From assembly GCF_900184735.1 (NCBI RefSeq), contig NZ_LT855390.1, positions 179,736 to 243,735 on the forward strand: DNA of 64,000 nt, given 5' to 3'. Made by a program: the position numbers and the translations under genes. Every line of letters starts with the position of its first letter. Positions within the stretch are counted from its first letter, which is position 1. Shown here piece after piece: positions 27,089 through 36,257 of the stretch. The notes beneath the pieces were generated by a model. It worked only from the letters and a program-made list of their open reading frames with translations, searched no databases and was not told where the DNA came from. This stretch comes from Paucisalibacillus globulus (GTDB lineage: Bacteria > Bacillota > Bacilli > Bacillales > Amphibacillaceae).

Positions 27089-27844
27089 TTATTCTTGTTC
27101 TGATGAAGTAGTAGAATTCGATTTCGGTGTGAAAGAGAAGGACATGCGCTCGGTAAACTCATTAATGGTTTTCATGAGCTGATTCTTCTCCTCCAAGATT
27201 TGTTGATAGTTGGTCGCGTATTTTTTATTTTCTGCTTCCATGCTTCGAATTTTCTCTTCTAATTCATTCACCTTTTGCATGTGGTCGAATTTACTAGCCG
27301 TAAATTCTTCGTTTAATTGGTTGTATTTGTTTTGTTCTGTTTCTAGCTGACCCGTTACCTTTTCATATTCCGTGTTGGAATTATGTTGGTACTCCTTATA
27401 GTCCTCTAGCAATTGGTCATAGCTCATTTGTTTATTGGTTAAGCTATTCTCTAATGTTTGGATTTCTTTATTCTTTTCATTTAGAAGCTGATCGCGATTT
27501 TCGATATCTTGCTTGTATCGACTTACCGTATCATTAGCCTCAATAAGACGTTTCGCAAGGTCACTAAGCTTAACCTGTAACAATTGACGGTCCTTTAATA
27601 AGTTTTCTACGGACACAATCACATCCAAGGATATTTTGTCTTGGTTCTCCTTGGAAAGGATGTTTTTATTGGCAGATTCTGCAACTTCTGTAGGGCTTTC
27701 TTCTTGAACGATTTCTTCTTCTATAACTTGTGCTGCTGCTGTTTCTTTCTCTGTGATAATATTTTCCCAGACTTCCGTTGTATCGTTGTTTGCTCGATTT
27801 CCTTTAAACCAACCCAGACCCTTTTTCTCTACTTCCTTAGACAT
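27089..27844 (-). CDS. Coiled-coil protein
   Basis: A 251-aa, highly charged protein: an N-terminal segment with GLGWFKGNR, an acidic low-complexity stretch (IEEEIVQEES), then heptad-rich coiled coil from about residue 75 to 235 (SVENLLKDRQLLQVKL ... EKNQLMKTINEF). No catalytic motif or membrane segment. It is co-oriented with and directly upstream of the membrane deacetylase, suggesting a scaffold or partner for its cytoplasmic domain (inference). Confidence 0.8.
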   Translation of the reverse strand: MSKEVEKKGLGWFKGNRANNDTTEVWENIITEKETAAAQVIEEEIVQEESPTEVAESANKNILSKENQDKISLDVIVSVENLLKDRQLLQVKLSDLAKRLIEANDTVSRYKQDIENRDQLLNEKNKEIQTLENSLTNKQMSYDQLLEDYKEYQHNSNTEYEKVTGQLETEQNKYNQLNEEFTASKFDHMQKVNELEEKIRSMEAENKKYATNYQQILEEKNQLMKTINEFTERMSFSFTPKSNSTTSSEQE

Positions 27845-27950
27845 GAAATACTCCCTCTCTAAAGCTGTTATGTATAGGTATTAAAATTTATAGAATTCTC
27901 TTATTTTATTGTAAATCTATGTCGAGGAATGTCAATTAAATAGTAGTTTA

Positions 27951-27975
27951 GAAGGAGGAATTTTGTCCCTCCTTC
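27951..27975. terminator. Stem-loop between DUF2935 and coiled-coil genes
   Basis: GAAGGAGG pairs with CCTCCTTC around AATTTTGTC. It lies three bases past the DUF2935 stop; the following tract is not T-rich, so this is a weak terminator. Confidence 0.5.
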
Positions 27976-27977
27976 TA

Positions 27978-28763
27978 TTAGATGGGGTCACAGTTTGGAG
28001 GGGGTGAGTTAGTAGATTCTGCGAGTTTCATTAAGTAATAACACTCTTCCCGGTACATATGGTCAGCCATTAAGGCGGAAAAGGTGCTCAGTACGGTATC
28101 CGATAATTCCATTTCTTCAATCTCATGCAGGAAGGTCCGGAATAACTGCATCTCCACTTCTACATCATTATTAAATCGCTTAAGGGCAGGAAAACTCGTC
28201 ACGTTTGCTCGTAAATACCCGGTTAATTCAATTGCTTTTAGATAAAACTGATCAAAGTGCTTCACAAATATCTGGCTTTTTTCCTTTAATCGTTTCTCCA
28301 CCCCGTCCAATTCATCATGAATCGCACCAGCATGGCCAGAAGCATCCGCGAGCCAGATTAAATGATGATGTAACTCATGGAAAGTCGGTGCTGCTTTTCC
28401 TTCTTTTAAATATCCCATGATGAGAACATATTCCTCTAACTCATTGACCATATGGTTCAGGAATGTTGGCGGGAGATGAATACCGATATCTCCAGTAAGT
28501 TGTCTCTTTATAATCGAAAGCTTAAATTCTTTTAGGTGCTCTGTTGCGGTTTCTGCCTTTTTAGTAAAGGCGATGACATTATTATTGGACAGCCGATCCG
28601 TTTCCTTCAAAAGCTTCTCGTAGGTGTTCATAAACTCTTTTGCGGTAGCAATGTCCTTCTCTTCCGTTGGATATAATGAATCATGAATGAACTGCGCATG
28701 TTCATGCAAGACCCGCAGCCAAAATTTGTGCTCAAATGAAGCACTGCTTAAATAATCTTTCAA
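27978..28763 (-). CDS. DUF2935 domain protein
   Basis: A 261-aa all-helical protein of the DUF2935 family (two hemerythrin-like bundles): FEHKFWLRVLHEHAQFI, FHELHHHLIWLADASGHAGAI, ADHMYREECYYLMKL. The repeated H and E at bundle positions suggest a metal centre. The start is a TTG at 28763 with GAGGTC upstream. Members are common in Bacillus; the function is unknown. Confidence 0.88.
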   Translation of the reverse strand: MKDYLSSASFEHKFWLRVLHEHAQFIHDSLYPTEEKDIATAKEFMNTYEKLLKETDRLSNNNVIAFTKKAETATEHLKEFKLSIIKRQLTGDIGIHLPPTFLNHMVNELEEYVLIMGYLKEGKAAPTFHELHHHLIWLADASGHAGAIHDELDGVEKRLKEKSQIFVKHFDQFYLKAIELTGYLRANVTSFPALKRFNNDVEVEMQLFRTFLHEIEEMELSDTVLSTFSALMADHMYREECYYLMKLAESTNSPPPNCDPI

Positions 28764-28941
28764 ATTGACCTCAACCCCTTTTCTCTTATCAATTTAATGT
28801 ATTCTGGTTGGAGACTTAATATTAGTTGAAAATGTAGTGTATATGCTTATTCGCTCTTGTTTCGAGGCGGATGGGACAAGGTGTTATTTTTCTTTTGATT
28901 TGATACACTAATACCAGACGATGGAAAAGGACGGTAAGTAT

Positions 28942-29421
28942 ATGAAAATTACAATTGTATCAGTAGGAAAACTGAAGGAGAAATATTTAAAGCAAGGGAT
29001 TGCGGAGTATTTGAAGCGGCTGTCAGCTTATGCAAAAGTGGATATTGTGGAAGTAGCGGATGAGAAGGCACCGGAGAATATGAGTGAAGCAGAAATGGTA
29101 GAGGTGAAAAGGAAGGAAGGCGAACGAATTCTTTCGCATATTAGCCAGGATACGTATGTGATTACACTAGAAATCGGTGGGAAAATGCTTAGTTCGGAGC
29201 AGCTAGCGGATAAGATGGACCAGCTTGCGACATATGGGAAGAGTAAGCTTGCGTTTGTGATTGGGGGATCGCTTGGGATTAGTGAAGCGGTGCAGAAGCG
29301 GAGTGATTTTGCGCTTTCTTTCTCGAAGATGACGTTTCCTCATCAGTTGATGCGGTTGGTTTTGGTGGAGCAGGTTTATCGGGGGTTTCGGATTAATAGG
29401 GGGGAACCGTACCATAAATAG
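28942..29421 (+). CDS. rlmH: 23S rRNA pseudouridine-1915 N3-methyltransferase; island target gene
   Basis: A 159-aa SPOUT methyltransferase that methylates pseudouridine 1915 of 23S rRNA. Landmarks: [30 protein letters not shown], the trefoil-knot SAM site [13 protein letters not shown], and [23 protein letters not shown]. The ATG at 28942 is used (AAAGGACGG before it). It ends GEPYHK-stop; these last codons are the attachment site of the island to the right and are repeated three more times. The last ~70 codons are strongly G/T-biased at third positions (33 NNG to 5 NNA, 24 NNT to 2 NNC by hand count), ending abruptly at the island border. Confidence 0.97.
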   Translation: MKITIVSVGKLKEKYLKQGIAEYLKRLSAYAKVDIVEVADEKAPENMSEAEMVEVKRKEGERILSHISQDTYVITLEIGGKMLSSEQLADKMDQLATYGKSKLAFVIGGSLGISEAVQKRSDFALSFSKMTFPHQLMRLVLVEQVYRGFRINRGEPYHK

Positions 29422-31074
29422 AGGCAAAAAAAGTTGAAGATATGGTGGTGTTTTATCATTCGATACGTTATTTTGAATGATATTTCCTTCAAGCCCATTT
29501 GATTCATGGTAAAGCGTGTGGATTAGCGTAAAAGTCTTGGATACATTTACCTCAGATAAATCAAAATCCAGTTCAACTTTATCAACAATTCGAGTGCCAG
29601 AATCAGTTTTTACGGTTATATTATTTAGTAAAAGCTGAAATAGTTGCTTTTTCTTATCTCTCGATGATTGTTGATAAATTTGTACAAACTTCTCTAATAA
29701 GTGCCTTATAATTCTTGGAGGAATGACTCTCAAGTCTGATGAACTTAGTTGTATGCTAAGTTCATTTTTCAATTGTTCTAAGTCGTTTTTCTTTTTAGAT
29801 ATTTTTAGTAAACGTTCCTGCAATATGGAAATGGGAAAGAGATTTTGTTCAAATGCTTTCAAATATTTTTCATTCATTGAATTGGCTTCTTGTAGCTCTG
29901 TTTCAACACTCTCTAACTGCTCTTTTAATTGCATATTTAATTCAACCGTGTTTTTATTAATATTTTCTATAGTTTGAGTAAAACAGACAGTATCGTTTAA
30001 GAACTCTGTTAAACGACTGATGACAGCATCCTCTGCATCGTAAGCTTTAACTGAATTAGGTTTGCAGGCAGTTGCCCCTTTATTGTGGTATACACCACAT
30101 ACGTAATAGCGATGCTTCCGTTTACTACCATCCTTTCGAGTATAGGTAGTGATAGAAGGAACCATACCTTGATCACAATCAGGACATCTAAGGATACCGC
30201 TTAATAGGAAAGGCTCGTTGGACTGGCGCTGCTTAAAAGACTTACTTTGTCTTCGAGTTTGGATAATACTCCAAAGTTCGTCAGTGATAATAGCTACGTG
30301 TTTCCCATCAACTACTATGGGGTTTGCATTTTTTCCACGTCTTCTCTTTTTATCCCAGTTTTCAACTTGTAGCCACCGGACTTTACCGATATAAATAGGA
30401 TTATCTAATATTGTAGCAATACTATTTATAGAGAAGTGTTTCTCACGTTTTGTCCTATATCCGGCTTTGTTTAGGTGATTAGCTATGGCCTTAAGCCCCT
30501 TACCTTCTGCGTATAACGTAAATATAAGTTTAACAATCTCTGCTTCTTTGGGATTAACAATAAGCTCTTTTTCAATAGAATCATAACCAAAAACTACTCC
30601 ACCATTCCAGTTACCTTCTTTGGCCCTCTGAGTCATTCCCAACTTCACATTTTCTGCTAGAGTATTTCTCTCCATTTCTGCAATGGAAGCCATCAGTTGA
30701 ACGACAAGTTTCCCAATCGGGCTTGATGTATCAAAGTTCTCCGAGTAGGAGATAAACTTTACATCATACTCTTCGAACTTATCTAGTAATACAAGAGTGT
30801 CCAACATGTTACGTGAAAGACGTGATATTTTCCAAACAAGAACAGCTTGAAATTTATCTTTATCAACGTCTGCTATCAATCTTTGCATTGCTGGTCGGCC
30901 TTTTATATCTTTACCACTAATGCCTTCGTCTACATATTCCTCAGCAATATTCCATCCATATAGGGATGTATATTGGCGCAAGGTATTTAATTGTGCTGAT
31001 ATACTATACCCTTCACTTGCTTGCTCTTCTGTGCTGACACGACAGTAGATGGCAACACTTTTTATTTTATTCAT
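29203..31074 (-). CDS. Large serine recombinase 1, reading across the attachment site
   Basis: A large serine recombinase (623 aa as read): resolvase domain with nucleophile S14 in YCRVSTEEQ, recombinase domain (GGVVFGYDS), zinc ribbon ([10 protein letters not shown] ... YYVCGVYH), then coiled coil. AGAGGTATCAAA precedes the ATG. It is placed like an integrase, directly inside the left end of the island. The frame does not stop at the border: codons CTA TTT ATG GTA CGG TTC lie on the attachment core and the last ~70 residues are the antisense of rlmH. In the excised circle, joined to the right end at 56262, the same frame would stop after RFTVVI. It is probably the enzyme that moves the island. 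Confidence 0.85.
   Translation of the reverse strand: MNKIKSVAIYCRVSTEEQASEGYSISAQLNTLRQYTSLYGWNIAEEYVDEGISGKDIKGRPAMQRLIADVDKDKFQAVLVWKISRLSRNMLDTLVLLDKFEEYDVKFISYSENFDTSSPIGKLVVQLMASIAEMERNTLAENVKLGMTQRAKEGNWNGGVVFGYDSIEKELIVNPKEAEIVKLIFTLYAEGKGLKAIANHLNKAGYRTKREKHFSINSIATILDNPIYIGKVRWLQVENWDKKRRRGKNANPIVVDGKHVAIITDELWSIIQTRRQSKSFKQRQSNEPFLLSGILRCPDCDQGMVPSITTYTRKDGSKRKHRYYVCGVYHNKGATACKPNSVKAYDAEDAVISRLTEFLNDTVCFTQTIENINKNTVELNMQLKEQLESVETELQEANSMNEKYLKAFEQNLFPISILQERLLKISKKKNDLEQLKNELSIQLSSSDLRVIPPRIIRHLLEKFVQIYQQSSRDKKKQLFQLLLNNITVKTDSGTRIVDKVELDFDLSEVNVSKTFTLIHTLYHESNGLEGNIIQNNVSNDKTPPYLQLFLPLFMVRFPPINPKPPINLLHQNQPHQLMRKRHLRERKRKITPLLHRFTNPKRSPNHKRKLTLPICRKLVHLIR
29404..29421 (+). other. 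Attachment site 1 (left end, in rlmH)
   Basis: GAACCGTACCATAAATAG, the last 18 bases of rlmH. It encodes Glu-Pro-Tyr-His-Lys-stop, as do the other three copies despite silent differences. It is followed by GAGGCAAAAA, which recurs inverted before site 2. Confidence 0.88.
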
Positions 31075-31256
31075 TTTGATACCTCTTTTAACTTTTTGTA
31101 ACAGTATTGGTATTAAAGGATGTAGAAAATACCTTGCTATGTTTAAGAATTTAGTTAATAAATGTTTTTATTTGCAAAAGTTGCAACAAATAAAGGGTTT
31201 TTGAAAGATTATATCGAATATTAGGAATATAGTATTCTCAAAGAGGGATGTACATT

Positions 31257-32303
31257 ATGGGTATAGATTATGATGAAATAAAAAGAAGTTTACAAAGTTT
31301 TTTTAATAAAGGTACATTAACAATAGTGGGTTCAGGACTATCATGTGCTGAGGGTATTCCGGGCATGGGGGACCTTGCAAAAAAATTATTACAAGAAGTA
31401 CCAAATATGATAAATGTAGAGAGAAATACTACTTGGAGCAATATAGTAAAATCCTTAGAAAACAATAAGGGTTTAGAAGAGGCTTTACATGAAAATAAAC
31501 CAGATGAAGACCTGGAAGATGTAATACTTTATATAACATCAAGATACATAAGAGAGGCTGAAAAAGAAGTTATTGATAATGTAATTGCTGGGAATAAGGA
31601 GTTTAGGTTTTCAAAGTACATAAGAAAAATGCATATTCCAAACTCAGGATTACCAATAATAACTACAAATTATGATAGATTAATAGAATTCTCTTGTGAA
31701 TTAGCGGGAGTACCTGTTGATAATATGTTCTTTGGTCGTAGTATTGCTATGCTAGATGAGAACAAAAGTAGCTTAAGTTTTTGTAAAGGGATTAAATCTA
31801 AGACCAGGGATAGAGTTCAACTAAGCTATCATAAAAGGATAAAGATTTTTAAACCACACGGTTGTTTAGGGTGGTTTGATTATAACGGAACACCAGTAAG
31901 TACTTCTCTGAATTTGAAAGCAAAAAATTTAATTATTACACCTGGGCTTAATAAGTTTAGAGCAGGTTATGAACAGCCTTTTGATATACATAGAGAAAAG
32001 GCAAATAAAGCCATAGATGAAGCCTCAAAATACATTATTATAGGTTATGGATTTAATGATGATCACCTAGAAACTCACTTAATTGATCGGATAAAAAGAG
32101 GAGTACCTACATTGATTATTACTAGGACTTTATCAGAAAACACAATTAGAATAATATCAGAAAACACAAACGTTCTTGCAATTTCCCATTCTATTAAGAA
32201 TAAGTTTGATGAGGGAACTCTTTTTCAGGGCAATGGTAAAAGCGTTTTTTTGAAAAATATTGACTTATGGGATTTAGGGGAGTTTATAGAGGAGGTATTT
32301 TAA
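31257..32303 (+). CDS. SIR2-family NADase of a SIR2-HerA defence system
   Basis: A 348-aa SIR2-like protein. Visible motifs: the NAD loop GSGLSCAEGIPGM (residues ~25-37), TTNYDRLIE (~140), and the catalytic His in KPHGCLGW (H201), plus a C-terminal IIIGYGFNDDHL. In defence systems such proteins hydrolyse NAD+ to starve the infected cell. The next gene, a HerA-type ATPase, starts right after the stop; the pair matches the SIR2-HerA (Nezha) system. The start is the ATG at 31257 with GAGGG nine bases upstream. It is divergent from recombinase 1. Confidence 0.9.
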   Translation: MGIDYDEIKRSLQSFFNKGTLTIVGSGLSCAEGIPGMGDLAKKLLQEVPNMINVERNTTWSNIVKSLENNKGLEEALHENKPDEDLEDVILYITSRYIREAEKEVIDNVIAGNKEFRFSKYIRKMHIPNSGLPIITTNYDRLIEFSCELAGVPVDNMFFGRSIAMLDENKSSLSFCKGIKSKTRDRVQLSYHKRIKIFKPHGCLGWFDYNGTPVSTSLNLKAKNLIITPGLNKFRAGYEQPFDIHREKANKAIDEASKYIIIGYGFNDDHLETHLIDRIKRGVPTLIITRTLSENTIRIISENTNVLAISHSIKNKFDEGTLFQGNGKSVFLKNIDLWDLGEFIEEVF

Positions 32304-34061
32304 TTGAGTGATTTATTTAGCTTTGATAATCAAAATGAACTAGGAATGGTAATGAGTGTTGACACATCACAGGTATTTATAGATGTACATAATAGTGAGA
32401 TAATGACAAAACTTGGTGTTGGACATTTGGTAGCAATTAAAAGCTATTCCGAATACCAGTTATTAATTGGGACTATTGAAAAGATTTCTCGAACTGTAAC
32501 TGAAAAGCTTGAATTTGAATTTGAATCTGATGACGAGTTAGTCTACCAAGACCATCCAAACGATATAGTTAAAGTAGTGCTAATTGGGACTTTTAAAAGT
32601 GTTGATGGAGAAAAAAGAAATGTTTTTAAAAGGGGTGCTGATACGTTTCCTCAAATTGATAGTGAATCTTACTTAATTGAAGGTGACAATTTACAAAACT
32701 TTATGAACCTAATAAGTGAAGGAATCAGAGACAGCGAAAGATTAAAAATTGGGCATTTTATTAACGATAGCACTGCTAAAGCAATATTAAATGGCGACAA
32801 GTTTTTCCAAAGACATGCATCTATCTTAGGTAGTACAGGTTCAGGAAAAAGTTGGTGTGTAGCAACTATTTTGGAAAAGGCGAGCCAATTAGACTTTCCT
32901 AATTTGATTGTATTTGACATGCATGGAGAATATTCTCCGTTAACAAAAGGAAATGATAAAATCGCTGAAGGATTTAGAATTGCTGGCCCAGGAGATTTAG
33001 AATCCACTGATAAAAACGTAATTTTTTTACCCTACTGGCTTTTAAATAGAGAAGAAGTATTATCGATGATTCTAGATAGAAATGATAATAACGCACCAAA
33101 CCAAGCGTCAAGATTTACTTTACATATAAAAAATCTAAAGGAAAATACTTTGGTAAGAAATAATAAAGAACAGATTCTTAAGACTTTTACTGTGGATTCA
33201 CCTATTCCTTATCAAATTCAAGACTTGTTAATGAAATTACAAGATGACGATACTCGTAAGGGAGTAGGGGCAAGTAACAAACCTGTCAAAGGTGAATGGG
33301 AAGGTAAATTAACTCGTTTTATAAGTAGATTGGAAGCGAAAGTATCTGATAGAAGGTATGGTTTTTTGTTTCAGCCTCCTGAACAAGCCTTAAAGTATGA
33401 TTGGCTTGAGCAATTGTTGTATATGTTACTTGGTTATAGCAGTGAACGCAAGGGAATAAAAATTATCGATTTTTCAGAAGTGCCATCTGATGTACTACCT
33501 GTAGTAACCGGTACTCTAGCTAGAATTCTTTATGAAATACAATTTTGGATGGATTCTAACCATAGAACACCATTTACGATTTTATGTGATGAGGCCCATC
33601 TGTACTTACCTATAAAGGAGGATGCAAATTCTACAGAAAGACAGGCACTTGAAAATTTTGAGAGGATTTCAAAAGAAGGGCGTAAATATGGTGTATCATT
33701 GTTAGTAGTAAGCCAGCGGCCATCGGATGTGAGCAAAACAATTCTTAGTCAGTGTAATAATTTTATTGTACTACGATTAACTAACGATAGGGATCAAAGT
33801 GTAGTTAAAAAGTTAATGCCTGATTCAATGAAGGGTATAACAGACTGTTTGCCACTACTAGATACAGGGGAAGCGTTAGTATTAGGTGATTCTATCCTAC
33901 TACCAAACAGAATAAAGTTAGATGTTCCTAAAATCAAACCGGATAGTATGACTAAAGATTTTTGGAAAGAATGGTCGAAAAATAAGCCTAAAAACGAATC
34001 TATTAGTCAAGCAGTGGAGAACTTAAGAGCCCAATCAAGAAAAGAAGAATCAGAAGTATAA
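32304..34061 (+). CDS. HerA-like (DUF87) ATPase of the SIR2-HerA system
   Basis: A 585-aa hexameric-type ATPase: N-terminal HAS-barrel-like domain (~1-110), Walker A GSTGSGKSWC near residue 177, Walker B ILCDEAHLYLP near 427, an Arg-rich region VSQRPSDVSKTILSQCNNF and C-terminal helices. HerA proteins translocate on or sense DNA; with SIR2 they form a complex whose NADase is switched on by phage. It starts with TTG immediately after the SIR2 stop, with GAGGAGG inside the SIR2 end, so the two are coupled. Confidence 0.9.
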   Translation: MSDLFSFDNQNELGMVMSVDTSQVFIDVHNSEIMTKLGVGHLVAIKSYSEYQLLIGTIEKISRTVTEKLEFEFESDDELVYQDHPNDIVKVVLIGTFKSVDGEKRNVFKRGADTFPQIDSESYLIEGDNLQNFMNLISEGIRDSERLKIGHFINDSTAKAILNGDKFFQRHASILGSTGSGKSWCVATILEKASQLDFPNLIVFDMHGEYSPLTKGNDKIAEGFRIAGPGDLESTDKNVIFLPYWLLNREEVLSMILDRNDNNAPNQASRFTLHIKNLKENTLVRNNKEQILKTFTVDSPIPYQIQDLLMKLQDDDTRKGVGASNKPVKGEWEGKLTRFISRLEAKVSDRRYGFLFQPPEQALKYDWLEQLLYMLLGYSSERKGIKIIDFSEVPSDVLPVVTGTLARILYEIQFWMDSNHRTPFTILCDEAHLYLPIKEDANSTERQALENFERISKEGRKYGVSLLVVSQRPSDVSKTILSQCNNFIVLRLTNDRDQSVVKKLMPDSMKGITDCLPLLDTGEALVLGDSILLPNRIKLDVPKIKPDSMTKDFWKEWSKNKPKNESISQAVENLRAQSRKEESEV

Positions 34062-34200
34062 TCATTTTTTATATACTAGTAGTCTTTCTATTTTAGGTGA
34101 AATTTTTTATACTTTCATCCAAAATGAGATACTATACTTTGGAAAAAATGGATACTATGCTTAATGTCGAAATATAGTCTATGTGAAAGGAGGTTATCTT

Positions 34201-34431
34201 GTGACTATAGAAGCTAAGAGAAAGGTTAACCAACCTTGTATGGTGTGTGGAATTCCTTTTACTTTTGAAGTACCATTAATACCTGAGTACAATGTCAATC
34301 CTGATGCTGTTCGCGGTAAGGCAATTGCAATTAATACTTTTTTGAGTGGAAATGGAAGAGGGGTTGAGCTTTTACTTCAAGTTGAATGTCCAAATTGTAA
34401 TGTTATTAATCAATTTAACGATACTCTATAA
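34201..34431 (+). CDS. Small zinc-binding protein, unknown
   Basis: A 76-aa protein with two CxxC knuckles, CMVC near residue 12 and CPNC near 66, which would form one zinc ribbon. The start is a GTG at 34201 with AAAGGAGG nine bases before it. It follows the SIR2-HerA genes by 139 nt, with its own upstream region and a terminator after it. No family is recognised; it may be an accessory of the defence system or an independent gene. Confidence 0.65.
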   Translation: MTIEAKRKVNQPCMVCGIPFTFEVPLIPEYNVNPDAVRGKAIAINTFLSGNGRGVELLLQVECPNCNVINQFNDTL

Positions 34432-34436
34432 GATTA

Positions 34437-34463
34437 AGTCACTATTAATTTAGTGGCTTTTTA
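34437..34463 (+). terminator. Rho-independent terminator
   Basis: AGTCACTA pairs with TAGTGGCT, followed by TTTTAATTTTATTTTTT. Confidence 0.8.
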
Positions 34464-34659
34464 ATTTTATTTTTTCTTTAATATAATGGTTTCTGGTGGA
34501 GTTGGGTTAAATGGAATTAGTTGGAATTTGAAAGTATAAAAGTATGGGAGTGAATTATAACGTATTATAAAAGATCTATTAGTTTAGTTAAGGTAAATTC
34601 GATATTCGAGGCAGTTGAGTCCTACAAAAATAAGTCATAAATTACAGGAGTGCCCTCTA

Positions 34660-34695
34660 TTTACTAGCCACTAGTGTGTGTTAGTGGCTAGTAAA
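34660..34695. terminator. Stem-loop after TIR-like gene
   Basis: TTTACTAGCCACTA pairs perfectly with TAGTGGCTAGTAAA around an 8-base loop. It lies five bases past the stop of the TIR-like gene on the minus strand. Confidence 0.7.
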
Positions 34696-34699
34696 TAAT

Positions 34700-35542
34700 T
34701 TATAATACTAAATTCATGTCAACGTCGTAGCCAGAGTTTCGGAGCTCTTTTGCAACAGCAATATGCCAAGCTTTGTGAGTGTCCAGGGGAATATAAACAA
34801 CACCAGAGATATCATTAGGAGTTTCCACATTATCTTTGACAAGGGCACAAACATTATCTCGACCTATTTTCCCCATGAGAAATCCATGTTCGAATACAAC
34901 ATTCTGCCTAGCTCTTGGCAATAGTTCCTGCTCATCTTTCTTTGAACCTACATCGCATGGTGTATATAATACGATACCGAAACCAACATTAGAATAAGCT
35001 TCGATTTTTTCAATAATAGTCATTCCAGAACTAGCCTGTTCATGAAGAATGATTGGTTCAAATCCTAACCTATTAATAAAAAGAGCGACTTCGGTTTTTG
35101 CTAAATCGTCGTGACCATGAACTATGAAAACTTTGGTTTTATCTACTTTTATCTGCTCCTTCGGAATGAATTTATCTTCTACCCCTATTTTTATCAACTC
35201 CTTACCTTCTAAAAATATTTCCTTTGTAACATCTGTAGTATGTTCATCATAACTTACAATGTCTTCAGGAGAAACATACATAATAAGTCCTGAAGGCATA
35301 TTATCATTTTCGTATTTTGAAAGTTCCCTAGTAGTTTTTTTAGTAATTTTTATAACTATTCTTTCAATAGATTGAGGTCTTAAAAAATAGCCATTAAATT
35401 GAAATTCTTTATCAGATAAATACGGAATAACAATTTCATTCAATACACTTTCCTTACTTGTTTTATCAAGTTCATAAATAACTTTTGTATCCGGCTTATT
35501 ATCGATATTATTTATTGTTTCTATTAACACTTGATAGTACAT
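34700..35542 (-). CDS. TIR-like (CAP12-type) nucleotide-binding effector
   Basis: A 280-aa protein. The C-terminal ~145 residues are a predicted nucleotide-binding TIR-like domain (PF10137 type): KVFIVHGHDDLAKTEVALFI, HEQASSGMTIIEKIE, IVLYTPCDVG, and RARQNVVFEHGFLMGKIGR with the likely catalytic Glu. The N-terminal ~130 residues are an unrecognised alpha/beta domain. Such domains cleave NAD+ in several immune systems, where they are usually triggered by a partner or cyclic nucleotide; no cyclase gene is seen nearby. The ATG at 35542 has GGGAGGAG before it. It is a single gene on the minus strand. Confidence 0.82.
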   Translation of the reverse strand: MYYQVLIETINNIDNKPDTKVIYELDKTSKESVLNEIVIPYLSDKEFQFNGYFLRPQSIERIVIKITKKTTRELSKYENDNMPSGLIMYVSPEDIVSYDEHTTDVTKEIFLEGKELIKIGVEDKFIPKEQIKVDKTKVFIVHGHDDLAKTEVALFINRLGFEPIILHEQASSGMTIIEKIEAYSNVGFGIVLYTPCDVGSKKDEQELLPRARQNVVFEHGFLMGKIGRDNVCALVKDNVETPNDISGVVYIPLDTHKAWHIAVAKELRNSGYDVDMNLVL

Positions 35543-35682
35543 TTTCTCTCCTCCCATAAATTATCAAACTACTAGGTATATTATAACAAATTAGATGTAA
35601 GTCATCTTGCCTTAAATAAACAGTTAGAATTTTAAAAGTAATTATTAACTATTACTATCAGTCTGGGATTAATGACTCACTA

Positions 35683-35711
35683 TTGACAAAATATTCTTCT
35701 TGTATTTTAAT
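35683..35711 (+). promoter_or_regulatory. SigA-type promoter for the small-ORF/recombinase 2-3 operon
   Basis: TTGACA at 35683 and TTTAAT at 35706 with a 17-bp spacer. The transcript would run through the stem-loop at 35791 before the first small ORF at 35908. The rest of 35543-35907 shows nothing else. Confidence 0.55.
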
Positions 35712-35790
35712 AGAACCAAAGAGAAGATGAATGATACAATCAAAACTATAATTATAAAATTTAATAACACTAGAAGATAAATCACGGAAG

Positions 35791-35860
35791 GACCGGATTA
35801 TCTTATGCATTTCAATTTTTCTATGGAATTGAAATATATAAGGTATCCGGTCTTTTTTTT
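35791..35860 (+). terminator. Leader terminator/attenuator before recombinases 2 and 3
   Basis: A long imperfect hairpin: ACCGGAT, CTTAT and ATTTCAATT pair with AATTGAAAT, ATAAG and ATCCGGT, then TCTTTTTTTT. It lies between a good promoter (35683) and the first gene of the operon (35908), so it would block transcription unless bypassed. The arrangement recurs at 39635. Confidence 0.75.
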
Positions 35861-35907
35861 GTTCCAGCAATACATCTTTCTTTATATTCCATAAGGAGGG
35901 TCAAAAA

Positions 35908-36054
35908 ATGAAACTTGAAAAAAATGAAATTACTAGGTTAGAAGTAATTAAGTCTCTATTTCGATGTGCTAAGTACAGTAAGGATCATTATATATCAAGG
36001 CATGTTGTATCTCGTAGCTTAGAAGAAATAAGAAGGAGGGATAAGGTTGAATAA
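35908..36054 (+). CDS. Small protein upstream of recombinase pair (1)
   Basis: A 48-aa ORF with AAGGAGGG before the ATG. Basic and helical: MKLEKNEITRLEVIKSLFRC ... SRSLEEIRRRDKVE. Its stop overlaps the start of the next small ORF by 8 nt. No family recognised. The tight chain of small ORFs leading to the recombinases suggests recombination directionality or control factors (inference). Confidence 0.6.
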   Translation: MKLEKNEITRLEVIKSLFRCAKYSKDHYISRHVVSRSLEEIRRRDKVE

Positions 36055-36193
36055 GGCTTTCCAGAAATACAATTTCCCGAATTCAACACCAAAGAAAATA
36101 CTAATTCCCCGGGTATCTGACAAAGAACCAGAGGTACAGAGGGCTTTCCAATTAAAACTAGATTTAGAGGAAACTATAAGTTGCAAAAAGTAG
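36047..36193 (+). CDS. Small protein upstream of recombinase pair (2)
   Basis: A 48-aa ORF starting with TTG, six bases after AAGGAGGG, which itself lies in the end of the previous ORF. Sequence begins MNKAFQKYNFPNSTPKKILI and includes VQRAFQLKLDLEETI. No family recognised; no cysteine pair or HTH is obvious. Confidence 0.55.
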   Translation: MNKAFQKYNFPNSTPKKILIPRVSDKEPEVQRAFQLKLDLEETISCKK

Positions 36194-36257
36194 TGTGAAG
36201 TATAATCTTTTCTCCTCCTGTCAAATATGTATATATCAACTTGGAGGAGACGGTTAT

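Noticed and set aside
27951-27975. Strong GAAGGAGG as a ribosome site on the plus strand
   Set aside because: No start codon follows at a usable distance with an open frame; it is one arm of a stem-loop after the DUF2935 gene.
34062-34200. Possible cyclic-nucleotide synthase or third gene of the SIR2-HerA unit
   Set aside because: The stretch is only 139 nt and non-coding; the zinc-ribbon ORF after it has its own ribosome site and no nucleotidyltransferase motif.
35658-35870. Minus-strand frame of 70 codons over the leader hairpin
   Set aside because: It is the complement of the promoter and terminator hairpin of the recombinase operon, with no ribosome site.
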